Shown: piece after piece, positions 1 through 9,035 of the stretch | How the letters are laid out: each line of letters opens with the position of its first letter | How positions within the stretch are numbered: the first letter of the stretch is position 1 | DNA from: Acinetobacter sedimenti | Lineage (GTDB): Bacteria > Pseudomonadota > Gammaproteobacteria > Pseudomonadales > Moraxellaceae | Direction of reading: 5' to 3' | DNA length: 64,000 nucleotides | NCBI RefSeq assembly: GCF_022601685.1 | Contig: NZ_JAKUML010000014.1 | Coordinates: 1 to 64,000, forward strand | The notes under the pieces: model-generated | The model's input: only the letters and a program-made list of their open reading frames with translations | What the model was told of the DNA's origin: nothing | The model's database searches: none | Program-made: the position numbers and the translations under genes

Positions 1-194
1 GTATTAATGGTAATACCACGTGCTTTTTCTTCTGGTGCAGAGTCGATTGCTGCGTAGTCTTTTGCTTCACCACCGTACGTTTTTGCACAGATTGTCGCAA
101 TCGCTGCTGTCAATGTTGTTTTACCATGGTCAACGTGACCGATAGTGCCCACGTTTACGTGTGGTTTATTACGTTCAAACTTAGCCTTAGCCAT
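1..194 (-). CDS. tuf: Elongation factor Tu, N-terminal part (cut by window edge)
   Basis: Only the first 64 codons and part of the next lie in the window; the gene continues past the left edge. The protein starts [20 protein letters not shown] and carries the GTPase P-loop GHVDHGKTT, followed by the switch-I end ARGITI. EF-Tu carries aminoacyl-tRNA to the ribosome A site as a GTP complex in the cytoplasm. The start ATG is at 194-192. It lies 94 bases downstream of fusA on the same strand, the usual last position of the str operon, so it is probably cotranscribed. Many gammaproteobacteria carry a second tuf copy elsewhere; this window cannot show that. Confidence 0.97.
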   Translation of the reverse strand, partial: MAKAKFERNKPHVNVGTIGHVDHGKTTLTAAIATICAKTYGGEAKDYAAIDSAPEEKARGITIN

Positions 195-288
195 GTTCAT
201 CTTCCTTTGTAGATTGCTTATGCAGGATCACTGCACAAGCATTAGATTTTAACTATAAAATTAGTTAGGCAATATAGTAATCGAAAGA

Positions 289-2427
289 TTACTCATCGTC
301 ACCTTTTTTACCACCAGTTTGGAATTTCGTGATGATGCCTTCCGCCACATTACGTGGAGTTTCAGCATATTTTGCAAATTCCATAGAATATGTCGCACGA
401 CCTTGAGACATAGAACGCATTTGAGTTGCGTAACCAAACATCTCAGCAAGTGGAACTTCTGCACGAATCGCTTTAGTACCACCAGGTAAATCGTCCATAC
501 CTTGAACCATACCACGACGACGGTTTAAGTCACCCATGATATCGCCCATGTAGTCTTCAGGAGTTTCCACTTCGACTTTCATGACAGGCTCAAGAAGTAC
601 AGGATCTGCTTTCATGAAACCATCACGGAATGCATAAGAACCTGCCATTTTGAACGACAATTCGTCAGAGTCGACATCGTGGTAAGAACCGTCATAAAGT
701 ACAGCTTTTACGCCTACAACTGGGTAACCAGCCAAGACACCGTTCTTCATACGCTCTTGAATACCTTTATCAACTGCACCGAAGAATTCTTTTGGTACAA
801 CACCACCAACAACTTCTTCAGCGAATTCGTATTCTTTACCAGCTGCTTCAACATCAAGCGGCTCAAGACGTACATAGACGTGACCGAATTTACCTTTACC
901 ACCTGTTTGACGAACAAATTTACCTTCTTGTTCAACAACTTTCTTGATGGTTTCACGGTATGCAACCATTGGTTTACCAATGTTCGCTTCAACACCGAAT
1001 TCACGCTTCATACGGTCAACGATGATGTCAAGGTGAAGCTCACCCATACCAGCGATAATGGTTTGACCAGATTCTTCATCAGTACGTACACGGAACGATG
1101 GATCTTCTTTCGCCAATCGACCTAAAGCAATCGACATTTTTTCTTGGTCAGCTTTAGTTTTTGGTTCAACAGCCAATGAAATTACTGGCTCTGGGAATTC
1201 CATACGTTCAAGGGTAATGATGTTTTTCTCATCACACAATGTATCACCAGTAGTTACATCTTTAAGACCGACACACGCTGCGATATCACCTGCACGAATT
1301 TCGTCAAGGTCTTGACGTTCGTTTGCGTGCATTTGCACGATACGACCGATACGCTCACGCTTAGATTTAACTGGGTTAAATACTGGATCACCTTGTTTAA
1401 GAACACCTGAGTAAACACGGATAAACGTCAAGTTACCTACGAACTTGTCATTCATGATTTTGAATGCAAGTGCAGAGAACGGCTCTTCATCAGATGCTTC
1501 ACGAGATGCTTTAGTTTCAGCTTTATCGTCAAGTACACCTTCGATCGCTTTTACTTCAGTCGGTGATGGCAAGAATTCAATTACAGCGTCCAACATACGT
1601 TGTACACCTTTGTTCTTGAATGCAGAACCACAAAGCATTACTTGGATCTCAGAAGCCAATGTACGTGCACGTAGACCAGCAATGATGTCTTCTTTAGAAA
1701 GATCACCAGCGTCTAGGTATTTATCCATCAACTCTTCAGATGCCTCAGCTGCAGCTTCAACCATGTTGGTGCGCCACTCTTCAGCTGTATCTTGAATATC
1801 TGCAGGGATGTCACCGTATTCGAACTGCATACCTTGAGATGCTTCATCCCAAATGATTGCTTTCATTTCGATCAAGTCAACAACACCTTGGAAGTTTTCT
1901 TCAGCACCGATTGGTACAACGATTGGTACAGGATTTCCGCCCAAACGTGTTTTTACTTGTTCAACTGCACGGAAGAAGTTTGCACCTGTACGGTCCATCT
2001 TGTTCACGAAAGCCAAACGAGGCACTTTATATTTGTTTGCTTGACGCCATACAGTTTCAGACTGAGGTTGTACGCCACCAACTGCACAGTACACCATGCA
2101 CGCACCATCAAGTACACGCATAGAACGTTCAACTTCAATCGTGAAGTCTACGTGTCCCGGTGTATCAATTACGTTGATACGGTGTTGATCGAATTGGTTA
2201 CCCATACCTGACCAGAAACAAGTCGTTGCAGCAGAAGTAATGGTAATACCACGCTCTTGCTCTTGTTCCATCCAGTCCATTGTTGCTGCACCATCGTGTA
2301 CTTCACCAATTTTGTGAGATACACCTGTGTAGAACAAAATACGTTCTGTTGTCGTTGTTTTACCTGCGTCAATGTGCGCAGAGATACCGATATTGCGGTA
2401 GCGAGAAATTGGAGTTTGGCGAGCCAT
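289..2427 (-). CDS. fusA: Elongation factor G
   Basis: A 712-residue translational GTPase of full family length. It drives tRNA and mRNA translocation on the ribosome and, with RRF, ribosome recycling. The N-terminal G domain has the P-loop [15 protein letters not shown] at about residues 17-31, RGITITSAA (switch I), DTPGHVDFT (G3) and NKMDRTGA (G4). The later domains II-V are present, including the domain IV stretch [16 protein letters not shown]. The start ATG at 2427 gives [20 protein letters not shown], the normal family N-terminus, behind the purine-rich stretch taggaatgtaagat. It lies between rpsG (152-base gap holding an unusual pair of interlocking inverted repeats) and tuf. No lesion is visible. 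Confidence 0.98.
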   Translation of the reverse strand: MARQTPISRYRNIGISAHIDAGKTTTTERILFYTGVSHKIGEVHDGAATMDWMEQEQERGITITSAATTCFWSGMGNQFDQHRINVIDTPGHVDFTIEVERSMRVLDGACMVYCAVGGVQPQSETVWRQANKYKVPRLAFVNKMDRTGANFFRAVEQVKTRLGGNPVPIVVPIGAEENFQGVVDLIEMKAIIWDEASQGMQFEYGDIPADIQDTAEEWRTNMVEAAAEASEELMDKYLDAGDLSKEDIIAGLRARTLASEIQVMLCGSAFKNKGVQRMLDAVIEFLPSPTEVKAIEGVLDDKAETKASREASDEEPFSALAFKIMNDKFVGNLTFIRVYSGVLKQGDPVFNPVKSKRERIGRIVQMHANERQDLDEIRAGDIAACVGLKDVTTGDTLCDEKNIITLERMEFPEPVISLAVEPKTKADQEKMSIALGRLAKEDPSFRVRTDEESGQTIIAGMGELHLDIIVDRMKREFGVEANIGKPMVAYRETIKKVVEQEGKFVRQTGGKGKFGHVYVRLEPLDVEAAGKEYEFAEEVVGGVVPKEFFGAVDKGIQERMKNGVLAGYPVVGVKAVLYDGSYHDVDSDELSFKMAGSYAFRDGFMKADPVLLEPVMKVEVETPEDYMGDIMGDLNRRRGMVQGMDDLPGGTKAIRAEVPLAEMFGYATQMRSMSQGRATYSMEFAKYAETPRNVAEGIITKFQTGGKKGDDE

Positions 2428-2462
2428 ATCTTACATTCCTAAATGTTATTGTTAAAACAGGA

Positions 2463-2516
2463 CGCATTAAGTCAGTGTCATTTTAAGTTCAACCAACTTA
2501 ATGCGCTTAAATGACA
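2463..2516 (-). promoter_or_regulatory. Interlocking inverted repeats in the rpsG-fusA gap
   Basis: Two strong complementary pairs overlap here. Pair A is CGCATTAAGT (2463-2472) with ACTTAATGCG (2496-2505), 10 of 10 pairs. Pair B is TGTCATTTTAAG (2476-2487) with CTTAAATGACA (2506-2516), 11 pairs and one bulged base. They interdigitate (A5', B5', A3', B3'), so they cannot both form as nested hairpins. A third fold pairs 2479-2489 with 2495-2503. The element is transcribed with the str operon and ends 36 bases before the fusA start. A role in controlling fusA translation, in RNA processing or in premature termination is inference. Confidence 0.55.
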
Positions 2517-2579
2517 GCATCATGAAAATTACTCATGAAGATCGCTATCATTTTCCTGAGAAAGCCCTGTTTTATCCGC

Positions 2580-3053
2580 TTAGAAACGGTAGTGAGAAAA
2601 GGCTTTGTTGGCTTCAGCCATACGGTGTACGTCTTCACGCTTTTTCACCGCAGCGCCTTTACCTTCAGATGCATCAAGCAACTCACCAGCAAGACGTAAA
2701 GCCATTGTTTTCTCAGAACGCTTAGCAGCAGCATCTACTAACCAACGCATAGCCAAGGCAGTACGACGGGATGGGCGCACTTCCATTGGTACTTGATAAG
2801 TAGCACCACCAACACGGCGTGCTTTTACTTCGACCATAGGACGAACTTTTTCAAGTGTATCTTCAAAAAATTCTACTGGGTCAACACTACTATTTTTTTC
2901 TTGAACGCGGTCTAAAGCACCGTAAACAATACTTTCTGCAATCGATTTTTTACCGTCTTGCATAACGTGGTTCATGAATTTAGCGATTGTTTGGCTACCA
3001 AACTTAGGATCCGGAAGGATTTCACGGGCAGCGACTACGCGACGTCTTGGCAT
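2580..3053 (-). CDS. rpsG: 30S ribosomal protein S7
   Basis: A 157-residue protein, near the 156 typical of the family. It starts [20 protein letters not shown] and contains the family stretch [19 protein letters not shown] followed by [16 protein letters not shown]7 nucleates assembly of the 30S head on 16S rRNA and, in E. coli, represses its own operon by binding the rpsL-rpsG intergenic mRNA. The 177-base gap upstream, with an 8-bp stem, fits such a target. It is the second gene of the str operon on the minus strand, followed by fusA. No anomaly seen. Confidence 0.98.
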   Translation of the reverse strand: MPRRRVVAAREILPDPKFGSQTIAKFMNHVMQDGKKSIAESIVYGALDRVQEKNSSVDPVEFFEDTLEKVRPMVEVKARRVGGATYQVPMEVRPSRRTALAMRWLVDAAAKRSEKTMALRLAGELLDASEGKGAAVKKREDVHRMAEANKAFSHYRF

Positions 3054-3088
3054 TTTAATCTACCTAACTATACTAGTCCTATGACTAG

Positions 3089-3129
3089 ATGACACTTCAG
3101 GGGAATCCAGCAGTTTGTACGAGTGTCAT
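3089..3129 (-). promoter_or_regulatory. Stem-loop in the rpsL-rpsG gap, possible S7 autoregulatory site
   Basis: ATGACACT (3089-3096) is perfectly complementary to AGTGTCAT (3122-3129) across a 25-base loop, and a shorter CTAGT/ACTAG pair lies beside it nearer rpsG. In E. coli the S7 translational operator sits in this same intergenic position. Assignment here rests on position and pairing only; the E. coli primary sequence is not obviously conserved. Confidence 0.4.
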
Positions 3130-3230
3130 GTACTTACGCTGGCCTTACTATACGCCGCTTGAATTTCATATCTTACAAAGAACTCAAACAAGCGAAACGC
3201 TAATATGGTGTGTATGCTTCGTTCTAAGAA

Positions 3231-3605
3231 TTACTTCTTAGGACGTTTTGCACCGTATTTCGAACGAGCTTGGTTACGATCTTTCACACCTGCGCAGTCC
3301 AAAGAACCACGTACTGTATGGTAACGTACACCTGGCAAGTCTTTAACACGACCACCACGAATCAATACAACACTGTGCTCTTGAAGGTTATGGCCTTCAC
3401 CACCGATATAGCTTGATACTTCAAAGCCTGAAGTCAAACGTACACGGCACACTTTACGCATTGCAGAGTTTGGTTTTTTAGGTGTAGTTGTATATACACG
3501 AGTACATACACCACGGCGTTGTGGACAAGCCTTCAACGCTGGAACTTTTGATTTTTCAATCAAAGTTGTGCGACCCTTACGGATCAACTGATTTGTTGTT
3601 GCCAT
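3231..3605 (-). CDS. rpsL: 30S ribosomal protein S12
   Basis: A 124-residue decoding-centre protein starting [12 protein letters not shown]. Conserved loops [14 protein letters not shown] and [16 protein letters not shown] are intact. Both lysines at which streptomycin-resistance substitutions usually arise (K43 and K88 in E. coli numbering) appear unchanged, so the allele reads as wild type. It is first in the str operon. The start is preceded by gggagaattgcc, a good ribosome-binding site, and the operon promoter is recognisable about 80 bases upstream. Confidence 0.98.
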   Translation of the reverse strand: MATTNQLIRKGRTTLIEKSKVPALKACPQRRGVCTRVYTTTPKKPNSAMRKVCRVRLTSGFEVSSYIGGEGHNLQEHSVVLIRGGRVKDLPGVRYHTVRGSLDCAGVKDRNQARSKYGAKRPKK

Positions 3606-3687
3606 ATGGCAATTCTCCCGTTATTGAACAACCTCAAAAAATGCTCAAAATAAAAATTTAAAAAAAGTCACTTTTTAAGGGCATGAA

Positions 3688-3716
3688 ATTGTAGATCAAA
3701 ATCCCTATTGGGTCAA
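3688..3716 (-). promoter_or_regulatory. Sigma70-type promoter of the str operon
   Basis: On the minus strand a -35 box TTGACC (3716-3711) and a -10 box TACAAT (3693-3688) are separated by exactly 17 bases. The rpsL start is about 80 bases downstream. The promoter lies between the terminator of the upstream gene and rpsL, which fits a single strong promoter for rpsL-rpsG-fusA-tuf. Confidence 0.75.
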
Positions 3717-3774
3717 TAAGCGCAAATGTTTCGAAATCATTCTTTCAAAGCACAACTAAGCATAAAATAAGCAT

Positions 3775-3805
3775 AAAAAATGACCGCAAATTGCAGTCAT
3801 TTTTT
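3775..3805 (-). terminator. Rho-independent terminator of the EcsC-family gene
   Basis: AAAAAATGAC (3775-3784) pairs perfectly with GTCATTTTTT (3796-3805); inner GCAA/TTGC bases may extend the stem. The U-tract follows on the minus strand, 37 bases after the stop of the EcsC-family gene and before the str promoter, insulating the two units. The symmetric A/T ends would allow it to work in both directions. Confidence 0.8.
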
Positions 3806-3841
3806 AGTTTCTTAGATTACAAATTTCACTCAACACATCAA

Positions 3842-5362
3842 TCAGTTTTCCTTTTGATTAGAGTCATTAGCCTGTTTGGATGTTGCAGATTTTCCCTCAG
3901 CTTTGGTTGCGGTCTTATTCCGTGAGTTCGCTGTACGGCGAGCACTCGGTTTTGCTTCAGCTGATTTGGTCGTCGTGGACTTTGTCGTGCTTCGTTTGGC
4001 TGTCGTTGCTTTTTCTGTCGTCGCTTGTTCTGTAGGTGCTTTTGTAACGACTTTCGGCGCAGTTTTTGTGGTAGTCGCTTTAGTCGTCTTTGCGGGTGCA
4101 CGACGAGTCGTCGATTTTTTCACTACGGTTTTTGTTGCTACTTCTTTCTTTGCCAAATCTTCGACTGCGTTATGAATCTCAGCTTCCGTCGTTGGTGCAG
4201 ATTGTTTTTCAGTATGAACTTGCTTTTCAACTTTAACCTTCACAATATCAGGATTGTCATCAAGATGTTGTTGTGCCGATTTTTGCTGAGATTGAGCTCG
4301 ATTTTGATCGTTGGCAGTATGTCCCAATAGTGCAGACACATCATTTTTTGCCAAAGCGTTGATTTGCTGTTGATGGGTATAGCCACGTTGATAGGCTTCA
4401 AGTACAGCAATGTGTTGTTCAGGATTGTCGATCAAATAACGACGTGCATGCGCAAAAATTTCATCCGCTTTTTCTGCGACCTCTTCGATCATTTTCACAC
4501 CATAAAATGCACCGACTAAACCACCTAAAAGTGGCGTGGTATAGCGCAACCATTTTACTTTACCCAATACATTGAGCATGCTCCACTTATATTGTCCATT
4601 GGCATCACTCAAGGCATTTTTAAAACCTTCAAAGCTATAATTGCTATCTAAAAAGCTTTGCAATTGCGAATAATTTCCTGTTGTAAGCACATCTTTAAAA
4701 TTACGAATACCTAGTAAAAGCACCTGTTTTTCTGCGATCAAGCCTAAATCCGACTTGACTAAAACCTGATAAACCGCTTGCTGATCTTCTTCATTATCTA
4801 GCTCAAAGCCGTAAGCATGACCTGTTTCATAAATGGTTTTTAACGCCAATAAAACAGACAAAGGCAAATCTGCCACTGCCCAAACCATACCTGCGACACC
4901 GCTCACGCCACCTTGTAACGCTGCAAAGATTTTATTTACTTCTTTGAGCGCAGATGAAGCACGTGCAGAGCGATCTACATTTTGTTGAAGTTCTTGAATT
5001 GATTTTGCGCCTGTTTCTGCGAGGACACGCTCTGTGGATGCCAGAGCCATAGAAGCTTTTGCAAGTAGCTCAAGCACCTCATCAGCAGCTGAATCTAAAC
5101 CATTTGGCAGGACAAACTTTGAATATTTGTTTACCGCATTGTAGCGATTGCCCAGCACTTGTTTGGTAATGGTTGGAAATTGATTGCGAAACAGTTGATG
5201 AATATCTTCATAATCCAAATCAAATTGATCTCGTTGTTGCGCTTTACCCTCGATTACTTGCCCACTTTTTGCCAACATGTGTTGTTGATTATTTTTATTC
5301 AGTGGCGAAACTTTCAAGGTTTGTTGGCGAATTCGCTCAACGATCAGCTTTTTAACTCCCAT
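3842..5362 (-). CDS. EcsC-family protein with a basic, histone H1-like C-terminal tail
   Basis: 506 residues. About residues 85-300 resemble the EcsC family: LPNGLDSAADEVLELLAKAS, then a glycine-rich hydrophobic stretch GGVSGVAGMVWAVADLPLSV and the YGFEL motif after it. A second hydrophobic glycine-rich segment (TPLLGGLVGAFYGVKM) follows near 290. From about residue 385 to the end the composition changes to repeated K, T, A and R (TTTKTAPKVV, KSTTTKSAEAKPSARR), very like histone H1 or AlgP-type DNA-binding tails. The family is named after B. subtilis EcsC, of uncertain function. The gene is monocistronic, with its own terminator, and divergent from fabB. Nucleic-acid or polyanion binding by the tail is inference. 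Confidence 0.75.
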   Translation of the reverse strand: MGVKKLIVERIRQQTLKVSPLNKNNQQHMLAKSGQVIEGKAQQRDQFDLDYEDIHQLFRNQFPTITKQVLGNRYNAVNKYSKFVLPNGLDSAADEVLELLAKASMALASTERVLAETGAKSIQELQQNVDRSARASSALKEVNKIFAALQGGVSGVAGMVWAVADLPLSVLLALKTIYETGHAYGFELDNEEDQQAVYQVLVKSDLGLIAEKQVLLLGIRNFKDVLTTGNYSQLQSFLDSNYSFEGFKNALSDANGQYKWSMLNVLGKVKWLRYTTPLLGGLVGAFYGVKMIEEVAEKADEIFAHARRYLIDNPEQHIAVLEAYQRGYTHQQQINALAKNDVSALLGHTANDQNRAQSQQKSAQQHLDDNPDIVKVKVEKQVHTEKQSAPTTEAEIHNAVEDLAKKEVATKTVVKKSTTRRAPAKTTKATTTKTAPKVVTKAPTEQATTEKATTAKRSTTKSTTTKSAEAKPSARRTANSRNKTATKAEGKSATSKQANDSNQKEN

Positions 5363-5692
5363 TACTTTTTCCTGTCTGTTTTTAAGATACTTTTATGATT
5401 AAATGAAATTTCCTAACGTGTTGCAACTAAGTTTTGTGTGCATAGTTAGATTTCTGTCACTTAAATTTATAAGTTAGATAAACTACGAACGCTTTGATCA
5501 AATGATGACGTCAAAAAATAATTCCCAAACAAGTTAGAATTGGCAAAATCAGCCATCGTGTTAAAATCTTAGACCTGCTCAGCACATTGTACTCAGCGTT
5601 TTAAAACTAATATCTTTCGCCATTGCAGAGCATTTGGAAAACCGTTTAAATGTCGGCAATGTGATTTTTTGAATATTTATAAAGGACTCTCC
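5363..5692. other. Divergent intergenic region between the EcsC-family gene and fabB
   Basis: 330 AT-rich bases with no supported gene. It must hold promoters in both directions. The best candidate toward fabB is TTGCAG, 17 bases, TTAAAT, ending near 5650, and is weak. The fabB ribosome-binding site AAAGGA is at 5681-5686. No convincing FabR- or FadR-like operator is recognisable by eye. Confidence 0.4.
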
Positions 5693-6925
5693 ATGAATCG
5701 TCGTGTTGTCATTACTGGTATGGGCATTAATTCATGTATTGGAAATACCCTAGAAGATGTCAAACATTCTCTCGAAAACGGTATTTCAGGCACACGCCAC
5801 AATGCGTCCTATGCAGAGCTCAACTTTAAAAGCCAAGTCAGCGCAGCAGCTGAACAAGATTTTGACAAAATTGACCGTAAGCTCAAACGCTTTATGGGTG
5901 TCTGTGCGATGTATGCCTACAACGCAGCAGTTGATGCAGTGCAACATGCAGGTTTGGAAGTAGAAGATATTGGTGGTAATCCACGCTACGGTATCGTCGG
6001 TGGTAGTGGTGGCAACTCGACTGCATCTGTCGCTGAAATGGTCAAACTTTTAGAGGAAAAAGGCGCACGTAAAATTGGTCCATTTTTTGTCCCTCGTAAC
6101 ATGAGTAATACCATTACCGCCAATGTCGGCGTCGCATTTAAAATGCAAGGTATTGCACACACCATTACCAGTGCATGTGCAACCTCCGCTGATGCGATTG
6201 GATATGCCTACAACATGATTCAACTGGGTAAACAAGACTTGATGCTTGCAGGTGGCGGCGAAGAAGACCATTGGTCACAAAGCTTATTGTTTGATGCAAT
6301 GGGTGCGCTGAGCTCAAAATACAATGAAACACCTGGAACCGCATCACGCCCTTATTCGAAAGATCGTGATGGCTTTGTCATTGCAGGCGGTGGTGGTTTT
6401 GTTGTCCTAGAATCCCTTGAACATGCACAAGCACGTGGCGCAAATATCATTGCCGAAGTCGTTGGCTATGCTGCAAATAGCGATGGTTTCGATATGGTCG
6501 CACCAAGTGGTGAAGGTGCAACACGTTGTATCTTGATGGCACTCGAAGAAGCAAAACAACATGGCGTCGATACGATTGATTATGTCAATACGCATGGTAC
6601 GTCTACGCCTGCGGGTGATGTCACCGAGCTTAAAGCGATGGAACGTGCTTTTGGTGAAGGCAAAGTCCCTGCACTGAGCTCAACAAAATCTATGACAGGT
6701 CACAGCTTGGGTGCTGTTGGTGTACAAGAAGCAATCTATTGTATGCTGATGATGCAAAATGATTTTATCGCACCGAATATCAATGTGACTGAACTTGATG
6801 AAGGTACTGCGGGCTTTGATATTGTCCTAGAAAAACGTGACGCCAAACTAAATACAGTCATGAGTAATAGTTTTGGTTTTGGTGGTGTCAACGCTTGTTT
6901 GATCTTTAGAAAATGGGCTGAATAA
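5693..6925 (+). CDS. fabB: 3-oxoacyl-[acyl-carrier-protein] synthase I (KAS I)
   Basis: 410 residues from the ATG at 5693, chosen because AAAGGA sits 7 bases upstream and MNRRVVITGMG is the family N-terminus; an in-frame TTG at 5669 lies upstream of that site. The enzyme condenses malonyl-ACP with acyl-ACP in type II fatty-acid elongation, and KAS I enzymes serve the unsaturated branch. The catalytic triad is visible: Cys162 in TSACATSADAIG, His301 in NTHGTST and His337 in TGHSLGAVG. The glycine-rich NSFGFGGVNACL end is present. It stands alone rather than beside fabA, with hemJ 100 bases downstream on the same strand. Confidence 0.93.
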   Translation: MNRRVVITGMGINSCIGNTLEDVKHSLENGISGTRHNASYAELNFKSQVSAAAEQDFDKIDRKLKRFMGVCAMYAYNAAVDAVQHAGLEVEDIGGNPRYGIVGGSGGNSTASVAEMVKLLEEKGARKIGPFFVPRNMSNTITANVGVAFKMQGIAHTITSACATSADAIGYAYNMIQLGKQDLMLAGGGEEDHWSQSLLFDAMGALSSKYNETPGTASRPYSKDRDGFVIAGGGGFVVLESLEHAQARGANIIAEVVGYAANSDGFDMVAPSGEGATRCILMALEEAKQHGVDTIDYVNTHGTSTPAGDVTELKAMERAFGEGKVPALSSTKSMTGHSLGAVGVQEAIYCMLMMQNDFIAPNINVTELDEGTAGFDIVLEKRDAKLNTVMSNSFGFGGVNACLIFRKWAE

Positions 6926-7027
6926 TAAAATTAAATTCATGACATCTAAACTATGTCATCAAAATCATGCCCTCAACAACAAGTATTTGCTAAAATAGAT
7001 CATTAATTGTAATTATTTGAGTCGTTG

Positions 7028-7480
7028 ATGGACGCACCGTCAGAAGCCTTTTTATGGGTCAAAGCCTTACACATCATTGCGGTGGTGTGTTGGTTTGCTG
7101 CCCTATTCTACCTACCACGTTTATACGTCTACCACGCCATGAGCGATGATGCGATTAGCCATCAACGCTTTCAAATCATGGAACGAAAGCTCTATCGTGG
7201 CATCATGTGGCCTTCGATGATTGGCACATTGATCACTGCGCACTTCTTAGTAGATTGGGGCGATGCAACACGTCACTATCATGAAGCGACATGGTTCTAT
7301 ATCAAAGTGGCTTTGGTTGGCTTATTAGTCATTTATCATTTTTCCTGTGGCTATTACCGTAAAAAATTGATCGACAATGCACACTATAAATCCCATAAAT
7401 TTTGGAGACTTTTCAATGAATTACCTACGGTAATTTTAATTGCATGTATTATTTTGGTCGTGGTAAAGCCTCAGTTTTGA
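7028..7480 (+). CDS. hemJ: Protoporphyrinogen IX oxidase, HemJ type
   Basis: About 150 residues, with four predicted membrane helices. HemJ oxidises protoporphyrinogen IX to protoporphyrin IX in haem synthesis and replaces HemG or HemY in Acinetobacter and many other proteobacteria and cyanobacteria. The first helix has the conserved histidine (VKALHIIAVVCWFAALFYLPRLYVYH is the diagnostic region), followed by ERKLYRGIMWPSM and a Lys-containing helix near YIKVALVGLL. The ATG at 7028 is preferred over the TTG immediately before it. It may be read through from fabB, since no good terminator lies between them. Confidence 0.9.
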   Translation: MDAPSEAFLWVKALHIIAVVCWFAALFYLPRLYVYHAMSDDAISHQRFQIMERKLYRGIMWPSMIGTLITAHFLVDWGDATRHYHEATWFYIKVALVGLLVIYHFSCGYYRKKLIDNAHYKSHKFWRLFNELPTVILIACIILVVVKPQF

Positions 7481-7539
7481 TATAAAAATCAGTTCTAAAG
7501 CTTTCTCACCCTCTCAACTTTATTGAAAAGCGATTCACT

Positions 7540-7731
7540 CTAATTTTCGAATGCCAAACAACTATCGTGATTCCACTCTCTTTTTTCTTTGAGTGGTGAC
7601 TGAATACAAAGCTCACTTTCCGTCTGATAATACGTATTACCTTGTGTAGTCTGATTAAGCTTTTCACCTGTCCAATCTTGTCCACTGTGTAAGACGTTAA
7701 AAACTCGGATTTTGTTATCGAGAAGCCTTAA
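7540..7731 (-). pseudogene. In-frame continuation beyond the TGA of the 388-residue protein
   Basis: Directly after the TGA at 7734-7732 the same reading frame stays open for 63 codons to a TAG at 7542-7540. The translated segment (it begins LRLLDNKIRVFNVLHSGQDW and ends in CLAFEN) has ordinary protein composition and contains no start at its head. The upstream protein ends abruptly at SVDRKRISI. The simplest reading is that the full protein was about 452 residues and a nonsense change truncated it. Stop-codon readthrough or a sequencing error are alternatives. Confidence 0.55.
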
Positions 7732-8898
7732 TCATATTGATATACGCTTTCTGTCAACGGAAAGTGTTTCTAAAATCTCTGCACCAATTTGGTTTCTAAA
7801 CTTAGCTGAAGCGTCAAGTTTTGGATGATCGTTTTCCACACCACTTGGCGCCATACGCACATAATCTACATAATTTGATTCTGACCAATTTATTTGTGTT
7901 TTCGCCCACTCTGCATACAGATTCGCTGTCATATTATTTTTATATATTTGTTTGAAAATCAATCGACCTTTCCATGTATTTAAAAGATCAAGCAGACTAG
8001 TAGACTCCTCTTCCAACTCCACAAAAATAGCATTCATTCGCTCTTCGGACAGAAAAGATAATATTTCAATCAGATCTAGTGAGGTCATTCTTCGAATTGA
8101 AAAGCTTTTATTGCCAAGTGGCTCAAGACTAATTTCCAGCTCATGTCCTCGCTGTGGATTTTCGATTTCGAGCAAATGTATAATATTCACAACAGTGTCA
8201 ATTTGTTTAATCAAAACTGCCTTTTCGATCATATCATTTCGATTGCTTAACATCGTCGTTAATTCATTCGCATATAAATGTAATTGCTCAATATCTTGAT
8301 TTAAAATAAGATGCGATAAATATAAATATTGAATACTCCTCAAACGCAACCAAGACATATCACAACATGTTATTGGGAGTAGCAACTCAGAATTTTCTAG
8401 ATTTCCCTGATAAACAAGCATTTTGTACCGATCAATTAGATATTGCTTATTTTTATATTCTGCTTCAACTTCTTGTGTGATTGGCAATAAGTCATTGAGT
8501 TTAGGCTGTTGTCGAATGGTACGAGAGTCAGCTTCAAATATAGCAGTTAACTGTTGATCGAGATCATTATCTAATAGTACATTTTCAGTCAGTTTATGCT
8601 CTTTCCATTTATCTCTTTCAAGATTTGTTTGATACCATTCCGCCCAACCTGCATGATAACGCAATCTCCCCAAAACCATTGGGTCTATATCTTTTTTAGC
8701 ATCAAAACCTAATTCTAAGAAATAAGGGTGTTCTTTTAAATCAGGTTGATAATTCGGATAGATAGCAAGGAAATCTTGTGCAACTTGGGAAAGTGGATCA
8801 TCGAGTGTCATCCAATACAGAAAAGCTAAAATACCTCCCCAAATTAAAAATATTAAGGCAAAACAACTCAATGTTTTAATTGATTTTTTTAACAACAT
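7732..8898 (-). CDS. Membrane-anchored protein of unknown function, possibly truncated
   Basis: 388 residues, function not recognised. One hydrophobic segment near residues 10-32 (LSCFALIFLIWGGILAFLYW) suggests an N-terminal signal anchor with a long periplasmic domain. The rest is soluble, rich in Leu, Glu and Asn and probably helical, with a Cys-Cys pair in ITCCDMSW. It is more AT-rich than its neighbours, consistent with an accessory gene. It follows the GNAT-like gene by 137 bases, which hold a 9-bp inverted repeat (8935-8943 with 8969-8977), so it is probably a separate unit from the efflux cluster. The frame continues past its stop codon, as described separately. Confidence 0.6.
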   Translation of the reverse strand: MLLKKSIKTLSCFALIFLIWGGILAFLYWMTLDDPLSQVAQDFLAIYPNYQPDLKEHPYFLELGFDAKKDIDPMVLGRLRYHAGWAEWYQTNLERDKWKEHKLTENVLLDNDLDQQLTAIFEADSRTIRQQPKLNDLLPITQEVEAEYKNKQYLIDRYKMLVYQGNLENSELLLPITCCDMSWLRLRSIQYLYLSHLILNQDIEQLHLYANELTTMLSNRNDMIEKAVLIKQIDTVVNIIHLLEIENPQRGHELEISLEPLGNKSFSIRRMTSLDLIEILSFLSEERMNAIFVELEEESTSLLDLLNTWKGRLIFKQIYKNNMTANLYAEWAKTQINWSESNYVDYVRMAPSGVENDHPKLDASAKFRNQIGAEILETLSVDRKRISI

Positions 8899-9035
8899 CC
8901 TAAATTTAACTTTTTTGAAATTTTATTAAGTTTAGCTTTTTGACCAAAGCATTGCATTAAAATTTTGATCAAAAAGCATCGACTCAAGACATTGTTATCT
9001 TTCTCATAAATCTTAAAAATATGAAAATAAAATCG

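Noticed and set aside
679..1125. Plus-strand reading frame of 148 codons antisense to fusA, with several others antisense to fusA and tuf
   Set aside because: They are antisense shadows of strongly conserved genes, have Phe/Thr/Cys-rich unlikely composition and no ribosome-binding sites.
2463..2516. Classical H-type pseudoknot upstream of fusA
   Set aside because: One connecting loop would have zero bases across a 10- to 11-bp stem, so alternative hairpins are more plausible.
6939..6959. ATGACAT/ATGTCAT hairpin between fabB and hemJ as a terminator
   Set aside because: No T-run follows it, so readthrough into hemJ is more likely.
7028..7480. hemJ assigned as a generic CopD-like or UPF membrane protein
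   Set aside because: Sequence, length and four-helix layout match HemJ including the conserved first-helix histidine.
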